The position numbers and the translations under genes are program-made. The notes under the pieces were generated by a model. That model was not told the origin of the DNA, ran no database searches, and worked only from the letters and a program-made list of their open reading frames with translations. Below, one piece after another: positions 33,455 to 41,837 of a stretch of 64,000 nucleotides of DNA; position 1 is the first letter of the stretch, and each line of letters starts with the position of its first letter. This stretch comes from Actinomadura rudentiformis (GTDB taxonomy: Bacteria; Actinomycetota; Actinomycetes; Streptosporangiales; Streptosporangiaceae): positions 62,001-126,000 of the forward strand of contig NZ_WBMT01000007.1 in the NCBI RefSeq assembly GCF_008923185.1, written 5' to 3'.

Positions 33455-34172
33455 ACACCCCCGCCGACCAGCCCCACAGCCCTTCGGAGACGCCGCGACG
33501 ACAAAACCGCACCCCCAACGCCTTCAGTCAGTAATTCGTGGATCTACCACGCCACGCCTCACGTTGCCCCCGCTCCAGCAACCCGCCACGTGGCCGCGCC
33601 CAAGCTGATCAGCATCCGAGGTCCCGGCACCCAGACGATCAGGCCGCTGGGCCGGTCGCTCCCAGGCGCAGCGGCCACCGCCTCCGCCGCCACAACGGCC
33701 AACCACCGCTGCCACCCAACCTGATCAACAAGCGCGAGGTCAGCTGGCTTTGGCTCTTGGCGACGACGCATCATCGCCTCCCTGTTCCAGACCATCCGCG
33801 TGTACTTCTACCTCGGAGTACCTATCGGCCCCTGACTCAACAAGCTGGAGTGGTGCGGAGCGACCTGAGGCGGCGAAGCCACGCCCGACCGTCTTCAGGC
33901 ACACCGATGGGTTGGCCGCTGCGGCTCCGTGGGTGTCGATCAAGGGCGCGCTAGATCCGCAACCCGGTGGCGTGCCCGTTCCTTAAAGCACGCACCACCA
34001 ACACGTGCTCCGTGACGACGCAGGCAAGATCAGGTCCCCGGCCTCCGCGCCGCCCGCCTGCCCGGAATCAAGTTGGCGCCCACCTCAGCCATCGCGTATG
34101 CTCTCGGACGTCGCCAAGAACGGCCCAGCCGGTCAGGAGACACCACCAGAGCAGCTAAGCTCTGACAAGCAA
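33455..34172. other. Intergenic stretch, possible gene remnants
   Basis: About 720 bp between the ABC-F terminator and tRNA-Asp. A minus-strand open frame at 33559-33795 (78 codons, with VDQVGWQRWLAVVAAEAVA and LIVWVPGPRMLISLG) has protein-like composition but no family match that I recognise and no good start; it may be a decayed gene. Nothing else is supported. Confidence 0.4.
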
Positions 34173-34250
34173 GGTCCTGTGGAGCAGTTAGGAGTGCTCG
34201 CCACCCTGTCAAGGTGGAGGCCGCGGGTTCAAATCCCGTCAGGACCGCCA
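34173..34250 (+). tRNA. tRNA-Asp (GTC)
   Basis: The cloverleaf is complete: acceptor GGTCCTG/CAGGACC, anticodon stem CCACC/GGTGG around loop CTGTCAA (anticodon GTC), T-arm GCGGG-TTCAAAT-CCCGT, discriminator G and encoded CCA at 34248-34250. Confidence 0.93.
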
Positions 34251-34268
34251 GGCGCGTACGCGCGTCAT

Positions 34269-34342
34269 GGGCAGGTAGCTCAGTCGGTACGAGCGTCCGC
34301 CTGAAAAGCGGAAGGTCGGCGGTTCGACCCCGCCCCTGCCCA
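34269..34342 (+). tRNA. tRNA-Phe (GAA)
   Basis: Acceptor GGGCAGG/CCTGCCC, anticodon stem TCCGC/GCGGA around CTGAAAA (anticodon GAA), T-loop TTCGACC, discriminator A; CCA is not encoded. It lies 18 bp after tRNA-Asp and is probably cotranscribed. Its 3' half is duplicated at 35.2 kb, marking it as an integration site. Confidence 0.93.
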
Positions 34343-34348
34343 CCTCTC
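34301..34348 (+). repeat. Attachment site repeat (left), within tRNA-Phe
   Basis: 48 bp from the anticodon loop (CTGAAAAGCG) to just beyond the tRNA end (CACCTCTC) are identical to 35208-35255. Seven more bases match after one mismatch. The left limit in the anticodon loop is typical of tyrosine-recombinase elements that integrate into tRNA genes. Confidence 0.85.
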
Positions 34349-34358
34349 CAAGCAGCCC

Positions 34359-34393
34359 AAACGCCCCGGAGTCACCAGACCCGGGGCGTTTTT
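34359..34393 (+). terminator. Intrinsic terminator of the tRNA transcript
   Basis: AAACGCCCCGG (34359-34369) pairs with CCGGGGCGTTT (34381-34391) around an 11-nt loop; a T run follows. A typical rho-independent structure 16 bp after tRNA-Phe. Confidence 0.85.
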
Positions 34394-34519
34394 GACGGCG
34401 ACCGGACAGCAGACGGTCACCCTGCCCAGAACTCGGGCGCCTCCCGGTCATCCCCACGCGGGGTTGCTACCTCGGCCCATGTCAGGCTCGGTACGCTCCT
34501 AGGGAGCGAGGAGGCCCAG

Positions 34520-34852
34520 ATGACCGCGCAACCGCACGACTACGGTTCTGGCAACACGCCCATGCCAGAGAAGAACCTGCGTGCCATCCGTGCCGCACTT
34601 GTGGTCGCCCAAGACCGCGAAGCGTTCGATACCGGGCTCAAGGCCGTCCTTGACGAGGTCCGCGTCAGCCTGGATCTCGCAGCGCTGAACGACTTCATCC
34701 ACCGCTGGTGGATCACCGCCTGCGACTCCACACGGGATGCAGAGGGACGTCGCCGCATGCATGCACAGGCCGGGCGAGCACTTGCCGGCGAGCCACTCCC
34801 GCAGGGAAGGCCATGGCGCGAGGTCCTGGCCGAGCGCGAAAGCGGACGGTAG
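34520..34852 (+). CDS. DUF6247-like protein (possible antitoxin-like partner)
   Basis: A 110-residue protein from ATG 34520, preceded by GAGGAGG. Segments NLRAIRAALVVAQDREAFD, LDLAALNDFIHRWWITACDS and the terminal PWREVLAERESGR are characteristic of the actinobacterial DUF6247 family as I remember it. The N-terminal part is disordered. The next gene starts at the base after its stop, so the two form a unit. DUF6247 genes often precede a small toxin-like gene, which suggests an antitoxin or regulator; this is inferred. Confidence 0.65.
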   Translation: MTAQPHDYGSGNTPMPEKNLRAIRAALVVAQDREAFDTGLKAVLDEVRVSLDLAALNDFIHRWWITACDSTRDAEGRRRMHAQAGRALAGEPLPQGRPWREVLAERESGR

Positions 34853-35098
34853 GTGTATCAGCTCATCCTCGACCTGATCGCCGAAGAGCAGATCAACACA
34901 GTTCCCGAGGAAGCGCTGGGTCCCCTCGCTGAACTGTTCACGCTGCTGGAAACTGCACCATGGAGCGGACACTCTTTCAACCCGTCCAACCCCCGCGCCA
35001 ACATGCTCACTCACACCTTCGGCGAACGCGGATTGGCAACCTACATCGTCCTGGAAGAGCAACGAGAGGTATACCTCATCCGCGTCGAATGGGCGTGA
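34853..35098 (+). CDS. Small protein following DUF6247, toxin-like
   Basis: An 81-residue protein from GTG 34853, immediately after the preceding stop. It has an acidic helical N-terminus (LILDLIAEEQINTVPEEAL) and a C-terminal strand pair, GLATYIVLEEQREVYLIRVEW, that recalls the final strands of RelE/ParE-fold toxins. The fold assignment is weak. The gene pair is the sole cargo of the tRNA-Phe mini-element, which is a common place for toxin-antitoxin modules. Confidence 0.55.
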   Translation: MYQLILDLIAEEQINTVPEEALGPLAELFTLLETAPWSGHSFNPSNPRANMLTHTFGERGLATYIVLEEQREVYLIRVEWA

Positions 35099-35207
35099 TC
35101 CCACGGCCGAGTGTGACGGCAACGGCGGCCACCAACCAGCACCGCGAGCGCACCTCAGGCGCCGTCTGACCTTGGTGGACGGGACGGCGGCAGGGCAGTG
35201 GCCACTT

Positions 35208-35255
35208 CTGAAAAGCGGAAGGTCGGCGGTTCGACCCCGCCCCTGCCCACCTCTC
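35208..35255 (+). repeat. Attachment site repeat (right), tRNA-Phe 3' half
   Basis: An exact 48-bp copy of 34301-34348. It lacks the 5' half of the tRNA, so it is not a second tRNA gene. The C-rich sequence that follows (GACC...GGTCGGGGGTCGTT) resembles a tRNA terminator, so this may preserve the original chromosomal flank. Confidence 0.85.
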
Positions 35256-35364
35256 TAAGCAGCGAAAATGGCCTCTGACCAGCGCTTACGCGGTCGGGGG
35301 TCGTTCTCGTCTGTCCGGCTGTCACCGGCGGTTTGCGGTTGATCGTGCGGAATACGTGCGGAAC

Positions 35365-35676
35365 TCAGTCGCCCCTGAGTGCCTGCTCAATGCGCCGTTT
35401 GCCTGCCTCGTCCTGGCCCTCGATGCACTTGGCGTAGACCCGGAGCAGCACCTCGACACTGTGGCCGGCCCACTCGGGTACACCGCCGTTGAGCCAGGTG
35501 GACACGCACGCGTGGCGAAGGTCGTACGGGCGTTTGGCGAGCGGCGAGGCGTACTCGGCCTCGCTGAGCGCCGTCTGGCGGGCAGTGTCCCATGCACGCC
35601 GATAGGTGATGCTGGCCAGTTCACCGCCGCTCGACATCGCCCACGCGACGCACCGAACGCGAAGATTAGACCTCAA
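35365..35676 (-). pseudogene. Tyrosine integrase C-terminal fragment (AICE type)
   Basis: About 100 residues match the catalytic C-terminus of actinomycete site-specific integrases: PYDLRHACVSTWLN with the second Arg, WAGHSVEVLLRVYAKC with His and the nucleophilic Tyr, and a helical tail. The N-terminal and central domains are missing. Between LNGGVP and EWAGHS about five residues that the family normally has (ATQVA-like) are absent, an in-frame deletion. The stop lies about 110 bp from the right attachment repeat, as expected for an integrase next to its att site. Confidence 0.8.
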
Positions 35677-35846
35677 ATAGCGGGCTGAGCAGTTGCGTGG
35701 CGGTCATCAGCGAGCCTTTACGCATTTCCGAAATATCGCCAGGGGCAGCTCCCGGCGAGACGCAACACCACGACCTGGGTCGGGAATGCTAGCCACGCTA
35801 CGACTGCGGACGGTCTGCGCGCGAGAACGTCGATGCACGCAGGGCT

Positions 35847-36338
35847 TTAGTTCTCAGGAGAAGGGAGAGGACCGGACCACATACGCCGGAGCTTTTCCAG
35901 CTCCTGAGTCATGCGCATCACGCGGGCGGTGGTGTAGCGAGCGTTGGACATTGTGGAGCAGTAGAGGGAAAAGAGCCTCACCTGATTCGAACGTGAGCGG
36001 TCGGGGGCCCGCCCCTTCAGCACGACGACCGGCCAGTCGCCGCCGGGCGAGGGGTCAAGTCTGGATTCCCGGGTGATCTCCGAGATCTCTCCCCAGGGAA
36101 TGAAGCAAGTCCGCAATAAACCGTGATGTGTGAGCCCCTGCGGTGTGGCCACCACTCTGGCCGTGACAGCCCGGACGGCTGGCCACTGCCCCACCAGCAC
36201 CACGATCACCACAAGGACGTTCGTTGGGGCACCGGGCAGGGGGAGGGCGTCGACCACGGCGCATACCAAGCTCATGAGCATTTCCACGATCAGGACCACG
36301 AGCAGACGAAAGGAAGGGCTACGAAAGGTCCGGCGCAT
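35847..36338 (-). CDS. Small membrane protein with PH-like domain
   Basis: A 163-residue protein from ATG 36338. Two TM helices (about 10-32 and 40-60) are followed by a bacterial PH-like domain (about 60-130: VVATPQGLTHHGLLRTCFIPWGEISEI is the usual YcxB/bPH strand pattern with the W-x-x-I turn) and a helical tail. The function is unknown. The open frame goes on to 36578 but the extra residues are not protein-like. It lies among mobile remnants and may be element cargo. Confidence 0.65.
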   Translation of the reverse strand: MRRTFRSPSFRLLVVLIVEMLMSLVCAVVDALPLPGAPTNVLVVIVVLVGQWPAVRAVTARVVATPQGLTHHGLLRTCFIPWGEISEITRESRLDPSPGGDWPVVVLKGRAPDRSRSNQVRLFSLYCSTMSNARYTTARVMRMTQELEKLRRMWSGPLPSPEN

Positions 36339-36501
36339 CGGCTTACGGTAACCGGGGCCGGTGACCGACACCAAGAACAGATCTACGCCTTCGGCTACCT
36401 GCTCCGCTCTGGAACCATTGGACAGCGGAGCGCTGATCGTGCATGGGCGTAGGGCCCTCTTAGGTATGGGACGCCGACCCTCGATAACGTACCGTCGGTG
36501 C

Positions 36502-36855
36502 ATGAATGGCCGACATACTTTTGAAGGCTCCGGCATCGATGAGGGCGCCATGGCCCAACGCGATCGTGAACTTGCCAATTGGATCGAGACTCACTCTCAG
36601 GCGTTGACGGCTGCGGCAACGACCGCCCTCGCCCACGCCCGTGAGCTTCGGACAGTGCTCCCCTACAGCGAGACGTTCTGCGACTTGCTGGCCGAGGCCT
36701 CCACTGACCCGCACGGCATCTATGCCACAGCCCAGTTCGCCATCCCACTCGCCCGCGCTTCCGAGGTATCCGAGACCACCCGCGATGCCCTGCAAGCGCT
36801 CGCAGACATCTGGGAGGCGGGCCGCCTCGCCGCGAACCTGCACCCGGACAGGTGA
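36502..36855 (+). CDS. Hypothetical protein, 117 residues
   Basis: I do not recognise this protein. From ATG 36502 it reads as a soluble, helical, acidic protein (ELANWIETHSQALTAAATTALAHARELRTVL, given here in parts: NWIETHSQAL, TALAHARELR). The base composition is less GC-rich than the flanks. A TAACGT hexamer at about 36484 lies close to the start, so the message may have a very short leader. It is divergent from the PH-like gene. Confidence 0.5.
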   Translation: MNGRHTFEGSGIDEGAMAQRDRELANWIETHSQALTAAATTALAHARELRTVLPYSETFCDLLAEASTDPHGIYATAQFAIPLARASEVSETTRDALQALADIWEAGRLAANLHPDR

Positions 36856-37026
36856 TCCTCCAGATCCGGCCACGCCCACCCATGCCCAGAGCTGACAGCA
36901 ACGACTGCCCCTAATAGCACTCCCGGCGACGCTCGCAGGAGAGACGACGACACTCAGGTTCTGGCCCGAGGGTGAGACAGTTGGGCACGGCGGCGCTGTC
37001 CGGGTGGGTGGTCAGCGGACCTGGGG

Positions 37027-38164
37027 TTACAACCGTTTGGTGCGGATCTGGCGGAACGCGACATTGCTGGTGTGGGCTTGGAGACCGATGTAGCCGGATG
37101 ATGTCTTGGCCGACGCCGGAAGGCCGCGGTCCAGGTATTTGTCAGCTGGCTTGGTGAAGGACGTGACCGGCAGGTGGGCGGTCTGTTGTCCGGCCTGTAC
37201 CTCGCCCAGGCTGACGGTGTAGGCGTCGCCGACCACCTCGATCTCGAACTCGTACCACTTGTCGGGCTGGAGCACGGGCCCTGGGCTGTACTTCTGCTCC
37301 ACCGGCTCGGCCAGCCCGTTGATCGTCTGGCCGGTGGGGATGTCATAGAGGGCGCCCGTGCGGTGCTTCTCGTAGTAGAACGGGCGGCCTTGCTCGTCGA
37401 TCTGGACCTCGAAACCGGTGGTCACGGCTACCCAGGCGGGGTTGCCGGCTGCGCGAGGCTCTCGCCGGTTCACCTCGTCCCACCGGGCGTGTGGATACCG
37501 GAAGCGCAGGAGCACCCCTGAGTTGCTGGTGGCCTTGCCGAAGGCGTCCACGGGCCCGGGCAGGCGGAACTGGAGCCGCAGCACGAAGTCGTTGAAGGCC
37601 TCTGCGGCGTAGAACAGGATGCCGTGGTCGTCGCCCGGTTGGGCGATGAGGAGGCCGTCTTGCAGCCCGAACGCGCCGGACCCGGCGTTGCGCCAGCATT
37701 GGAAGGTGTTGGTGATGCCGTCGAACAGGTAGCTGAAACCGGGCTCGGGTTGGGGCGGGGCGGGCACCTTGATGAGCTGTCGGCGGTGCGCCGTGCAAGG
37801 GCCACGCCGGACAGCATGGGGTTGGGCGAGCCGGTGGTGGGCAGCAGCGCGGGGCCGACGGCATAGAGGTTGTCCAGTTCCCAGATCCGGCCGGTCGGGT
37901 CGGTCACTGAGGTGGCGGGCTCGTCGCCCATCCACAAGGTGCCCGCCTCGTGGTGGGTGGAGGACAGGGAGTCCTGGCGCAGGTCACGGCTGGGCACGGT
38001 GTCTTGCCAGTGCGCGTTCTGCGCGTCGTTGGGACGTGAGAGGTATTCGATCGGGCCCAGCTCGGCGAAGGAGGCGGCGAGCTGGTCGGTGCTCAGGCGG
38101 GGTCTCGTCCTAGCAGGATGGCGCGGCGGGTGTATTCGTACAGGCCGTCGAACAATGGCTGGGT
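37027..38164 (-). pseudogene. GMC oxidoreductase C-terminus fused to DUF1080 domain, frameshifted and 5'-truncated
   Basis: The 3' part (37027-37778) encodes a complete DUF1080/3-keto-disaccharide-hydrolase-like lectin fold (FSYLFDGITNTFQCW to YIGLQAHTSNVAFRQIR). Upstream in another frame lies the end of a GMC oxidoreductase (STHHEAGTLWMGD, NLYAVGPALLPTTGSPNPM). The frames rejoin if one C is restored at about 37779 (GAC-CAG-CTC) and one at about 38099 (GCC-CTG-AGC). The 5' end is cut by IS110 sequence at about 38164, so the FAD-binding domain is lost. The ancestral fusion probably oxidised a sugar. Confidence 0.75.
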
Positions 38165-38606
38165 AGTACTCACGCAGTAGAGACCGCAGCCCGTTAGATG
38201 CGCGAGTGCATCGCCACGTCACGTCCTGGCAGGCGCGGGCCAGCACCGCATGGAGCGGACGAGTTCGAGATCGGCCGGCAGCGGCCGATGCACGTGCGCA
38301 TCGGTGCGCAAGATGTTGACCAGCACCATCGCGTCGGCGCGGTCAGACTTCTTGCCGGAGGACGAATAGCGCTCACGGTAACGGGCGACGGCCATCGGGT
38401 TGATTGAGTGGACCTTGCGTCCTGTGGCACACAGCGCGGCGGCCAGGAGGCTGCGTGGCGTCTCGGTCGCCACCGGGATCAGCTCCCAGCACCGTCGCCA
38501 GCGTCGGCCAGCATCTCGTTGAAGCCCTCAACGGTCTCGGCGATCCGGTGCTTGGCGACCAGGGCGCCGTTTTCGTCGACTAGCGCGACGTCATGGTGGT
38601 TCCCGG
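38165..38606 (-). pseudogene. IS110-family transposase fragment
   Basis: Pieces of a DEDD transposase in several frames: NHHDVALVDENGALVAKHRI, TETPRSLLAAALCATGRKV, SINPMAVARYRERYS, KKSDRADAMVLVNILRTDAH and NGLRSLLREYYPA. At least two frameshifts separate them (about 38225 and 38475). Both ends are missing: the start lacks the first Asp region, and the 3' side stops at the GMC remnant. Confidence 0.75.
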
Positions 38607-39188
38607 ACTAATCATTGCCGCCTCAAGCTCGTCCTCCGGGATCGTTTTCAGGCAGGTCAGGCCCTTGACGGGGTCACACGGCGCCCTAATGGAAAGGCTC
38701 GCTGGCCCCACAGCCCGGGGGACTCGGCCGCTGTGGCGTTCCAGGGGAGGAAGACCCCCCCGGATCGCCCTCCTCGCGGCGGGCGGGCCGGACCAGGTGC
38801 GAGTAAAGGCTGGCGAAGAAATCCGCTCCGGCAGGCCCCTTGTCGGTGACCCGACGGTGCCGGGCCCAGGTTCAGCAAGGCTGCGCGACCTCATCGGCGC
38901 GTTCGAGCCCGGGTTACCTCCTCGCTCAGCAGACCCTTGATGATTTCTGCCCCGTACACCAGATCATGCTGGCAGTTGCGCATTGGAGAAGTCCCCACAG
39001 GTGCCGCTCGCCGGGTGGATTCGAAATCCAGAGCCTTGGGCTTGTTTGGCGGAAGATAATTTGGGAAGTCGCCTTCTCCAGGCTGCTGTCAAACGAGCCA
39101 TGGGAACGAACCCTCAAATGAGGTCTTGACAGACGATCATGGTCGACAGATGATCATCTCACCCAAGATCCCCCGAAGGGAGCTCGAA
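38607..39188. other. Intergenic stretch with no supported gene
   Basis: About 580 bp of lower GC content between the IS110 remnant and the small secreted protein gene. Open frames are present on both strands but none resembles a known protein. Probably debris from insertion events. Confidence 0.5.
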
Positions 39189-39545
39189 ATGCGAATGGTG
39201 GGCAATCGAGTCCTGTCCATGGCGGCTGCGGCGATTACAGTGGTTGTGGCGCCTGCTGTGATTTCCATTCCGAGCGCAGCGGCAGACGAGAAGGGCGCCG
39301 AAATCATGGCCTCATGCAGGGACGTGGCGCCGCATATTAGGCGAGTAATCGTCGGCAGGGCCAAGGTGCACACCAGCTATTCTGGGTCATCCAGGGTAAT
39401 AGCCACGTGGTCGTCCCGTCAGCTTTTCCGTGTCGACAGGCGTTGCGTTAACGATGCCGGAAACCTGTGGTGGCACTCGGACTGCTGCACTGGCGTTAAA
39501 GGCTGGATCTGGAACGACTATACAGAGTTCGCCGGATACAGTTAA
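39189..39545 (+). CDS. Small secreted protein with four cysteines
   Basis: A 118-residue exported protein from ATG 39189 (GGGAG upstream). The signal peptide (about 1-33) ends near SAAADE. The mature part has four Cys (CRDV, RRCVND, DCCTG) and a C-terminal Trp-rich segment (LWWHSD, GWIWNDY) that resembles bacterial SH3-like peptides secreted by Streptomyces. It probably acts outside the cell; the role is unknown. Base composition is clearly less GC-rich than in the core genes, which suggests transfer. Confidence 0.6.
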   Translation: MRMVGNRVLSMAAAAITVVVAPAVISIPSAAADEKGAEIMASCRDVAPHIRRVIVGRAKVHTSYSGSSRVIATWSSRQLFRVDRRCVNDAGNLWWHSDCCTGVKGWIWNDYTEFAGYS

Positions 39546-39790
39546 CAGAGCTCGCCCAGCGATCTGTGGCTGTAGATCGCAGCCGCACTTCGCCTGGTGA
39601 GCCATAAATCGGTAATTCGTCGCTGGTCCCCGGCCTTGGCCCGGCGGGGAGTCGGCTCCAGACCAAACTGGCGCTTGAGCGTCCAGACGATCGCCTCGAC
39701 ACGCCGCCGCAGCCAGGTGGAAAAGAGCCCCGAATCATCCTCGCTGGCGCCCAACTGAACCGCACGGGCGGTCAGGTGGGTTGGGCCGCC
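39542..39790 (-). pseudogene. Transposase C-terminal remnant
   Basis: A frame ending at 39542 contains FSTWLRRRVEAIVWTLKRQF followed by GLEPTPRRAKAG, similar to the C-terminal region of IS982/IS5-type transposases (RVE..I.TLK.QLGLE). The last part has diverged and the rest is missing. Confidence 0.4.
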
Positions 39791-40085
39791 CGAAGCAGGG
39801 GCTTCGTAGCCTATGCGAACCGGAGAACCTTTCGCGCGAATCGGTCTGTAACAGCGTTTCGCCGTTCGCGCGAAAGGGCACTCCGGACCGAGGCTAAGGC
39901 GGAGTGCCGAAGGGCCGTTCTGTCTTGGGAACGATGGCGAGGACGACAGCAACAGCGGCGCACAACCCCCACCCAAGGCACATGCCAGCAGCTCCATATG
40001 CATGGAGAACGCGGTGGGCGTTGTGCGTTGCTATTCCTGAAAGTCGAAAGGTCGGCGCTTGCTGGCCCCTCGTAGGCTTCCACGC

Positions 40086-40332
40086 ATGTACCGCCCGAGC
40101 GCACGTTTCAGACGCACCAGCGCAGAGCGACAGGACCAACTGCTCTCGTGGGACCGGGATGACGTGGCATTTTTTGCCGCTGGAGCCTGCCACATCCTCG
40201 CATGCGCCTTCATGGAAACCTATCCGGATGCCGGGCTTCGCCCCTGTCGGGCCACGCGAGACGAGGGAAGCCAGCCACGTTCATGTCACGGATGGCACGT
40301 GGGCATTCGATCAAGTCACCTTAATTTGCCCC
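40086..40332 (+). pseudogene. Frameshifted 5' fragment of an unidentified gene
   Basis: From ATG 40086 the frame reads MYRPSARFRRTSAERQDQ, SWDRDDVAFFAAGACHILA, then CAFMETYPDAG. At about 40238 a GGG in place of GG moves the sensible reading to the next frame (FAPVGPRETREASHVHV, TDGTWAFDQVT). The product is cut off at the convergent gene. The original protein would be a small enzyme-like protein that I cannot name. Confidence 0.45.
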
Positions 40333-41160
40333 GTAAATTCTGGCGTTAACTGCCTCCTCTAGAGACATTCCATCCGCTTCGTCCATTCTTTCGAAGATGC
40401 TGTAGAGGAGCGCCAAGGCCCCTACGCCCAGAAGCGTCTGCTTTTGCTTGTGATCGACAAGATCATTGCTGGGATTGGCGATACTGCGAAGTGTGAGTCC
40501 ATCGACGATCGCCGCTAGCAGGTTGGCGAAGTCGTCGATTTCCACCCCTGGACGGAGCTGGAGGCCACGCGCTCGAGCCATGGCGCGATAAATCTCCTTC
40601 CAGGGTTCCAGGAAGGTTGCATAACCACCCCGGATGCCCTCAGTGATCACTTTATCGCCTTCAGCGGTGATCATGGCCGCGTAGCGAAGACGTGAGCCTG
40701 GCAGGTTGATGGCATCTCGCATGTTGAGGTAGGCCAGAGAGTGCACGGCGCTGACGAAGTCCGGACCTGCAAACAGATCCTCCGCCCCCGCAGCCATCTT
40801 TCTTGAGTAATCAGCTGCGTGGTGGCCGTGCCACAGTACGAACTGGATCAGGTCGGCCAGGAAATCCGACTGCGACTTCCATCTGTCTCTCATCGCGCCC
40901 ACCGTTCCTTGCTTAGGGAAAGGGGGTGGATTATTTGCCACCTCGGCTACGACGGCGCGCTGGCTCAGGAAACTAAGGAGTGGACGTGTGATGGAGTTCT
41001 CGTCCTCGGGGTCGGTCGGTGTGCGCTCGGAATCGGGGCCGAGATGGCGACTGGCAAGGCGGATGGCTGCCACCAGGTAGGCCGATGTCACCGGGTCGTT
41101 GGCCAGTCGGTGCCGACTGGAGGGAGACCGTCGATCCAGATGTGTGATTACGGATGACAT
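40321..41160 (-). CDS. Helical regulatory-like protein with TetR C-terminal character
   Basis: A protein of about 279 residues from ATG 41160 (or ATG 41229). The C-terminal 150 residues look like a TetR ligand-binding domain (EIYRAMARARGLQLRPGVEI, DDFANLLAAIVDGLTLRSI, LLGVGALALLYSIF). The N-terminal part (SAYLVAAIRLASRHLG to FLADLIQFVLWHGHHAADYS) is helical but no standard helix-turn-helix motif is clear. Possibly a divergent TetR-family regulator. The gene is less GC-rich than the core genome and lies among insertion remnants. Confidence 0.55.
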   Translation of the reverse strand: MSSVITHLDRRSPSSRHRLANDPVTSAYLVAAIRLASRHLGPDSERTPTDPEDENSITRPLLSFLSQRAVVAEVANNPPPFPKQGTVGAMRDRWKSQSDFLADLIQFVLWHGHHAADYSRKMAAGAEDLFAGPDFVSAVHSLAYLNMRDAINLPGSRLRYAAMITAEGDKVITEGIRGGYATFLEPWKEIYRAMARARGLQLRPGVEIDDFANLLAAIVDGLTLRSIANPSNDLVDHKQKQTLLGVGALALLYSIFERMDEADGMSLEEAVNARIYGAN

Positions 41161-41424
41161 GTCCTGATTGTATGGAAATGGAAGGTCTTGATGGATCTTG
41201 CCCTGGCAGTCGCCGCCATCGCTCGTCATAGCTCAAGTCTCGCGCAATACTTTCGTTGTATGCCTCGAATTCACCGACTTCCGCGCACGTGCGCGCCTTT
41301 GAGTGAGTGGACGAGCACAAACGTTCGAGACAGCACCTCCGTCGGCCCCCTAAGAAAGGGTTATCAGTCCAGTGGGGTGCCGGACCGGTCATGGGCCGGC
41401 ACATAGCAAGGAGGCCGAGCCCGC

Positions 41425-41625
41425 ATGAGGAGTGGGGAAGGTTCCGGCGCCTGGCGAAAGGCGTGCGGCGAGTCCGCCGCCTGTGTGGAAACAGCGTCGC
41501 TGAACTCAGGCATGGTCGGGGTCCGAGACAGTATGGATCCGGGCAACCACCTGGAGATCTCCGCCGACCGTTGGCAGCTGCTTCGGGAAAGGATCAAGAA
41601 GGGAGAGTGCGATCTCCAGCCGTAA
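41425..41625 (+). CDS. DUF397 domain protein
   Basis: A 66-residue protein with the DUF397 pattern: AWRKACGESAACVETA, GMVGVRDSMDPGNHLEISAD, WQLLRERIKKGECDL. GGAGG lies 10 nt before ATG 41425. DUF397 proteins nearly always follow an XRE-type helix-turn-helix gene in actinomycetes and may act as its partner. No such gene is found within the preceding 200 bp, so this copy is isolated. Confidence 0.82.
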   Translation: MRSGEGSGAWRKACGESAACVETASLNSGMVGVRDSMDPGNHLEISADRWQLLRERIKKGECDLQP

Positions 41626-41837
41626 TTGACCGGACAGAGGGCCGCGTGGCCGGCTGGCGGCAAGGCCGACCAGCCAGGCCGCGTGGATCGCAGGCCCAAC
41701 CGCCAAGCTAGCTGGGCTATGACTGGCCAGGGCCGATGGTTCGGGATGAAGAGGCGACACCAAGGACAGGCCGGATTGAGCGCGTCGAAGCAGGGACTTC
41801 GCAACCCTAGCCGCCGCGCGCCGGACCACTCGTTCGC

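Larger units (their letters stand above)
34301..35255. mobile_element. 0.95-kb mini-element integrated in tRNA-Phe
   Basis: The segment between the two 48-bp repeats has the bounds of an integrated element but carries only two small genes (34520-34852 and 34853-35098) and no integrase. It is either a deletion remnant, an element mobilised by another integrase, or cargo left between two tandem insertions. An integrase remnant lies just beyond the right repeat. Confidence 0.6.

Noticed and set aside
35208-35282. A second tRNA-Phe gene
   Set aside because: Only the half from the anticodon loop to the 3' end is present; the D-arm and 5' acceptor strand are missing, so it is an attachment-site copy.
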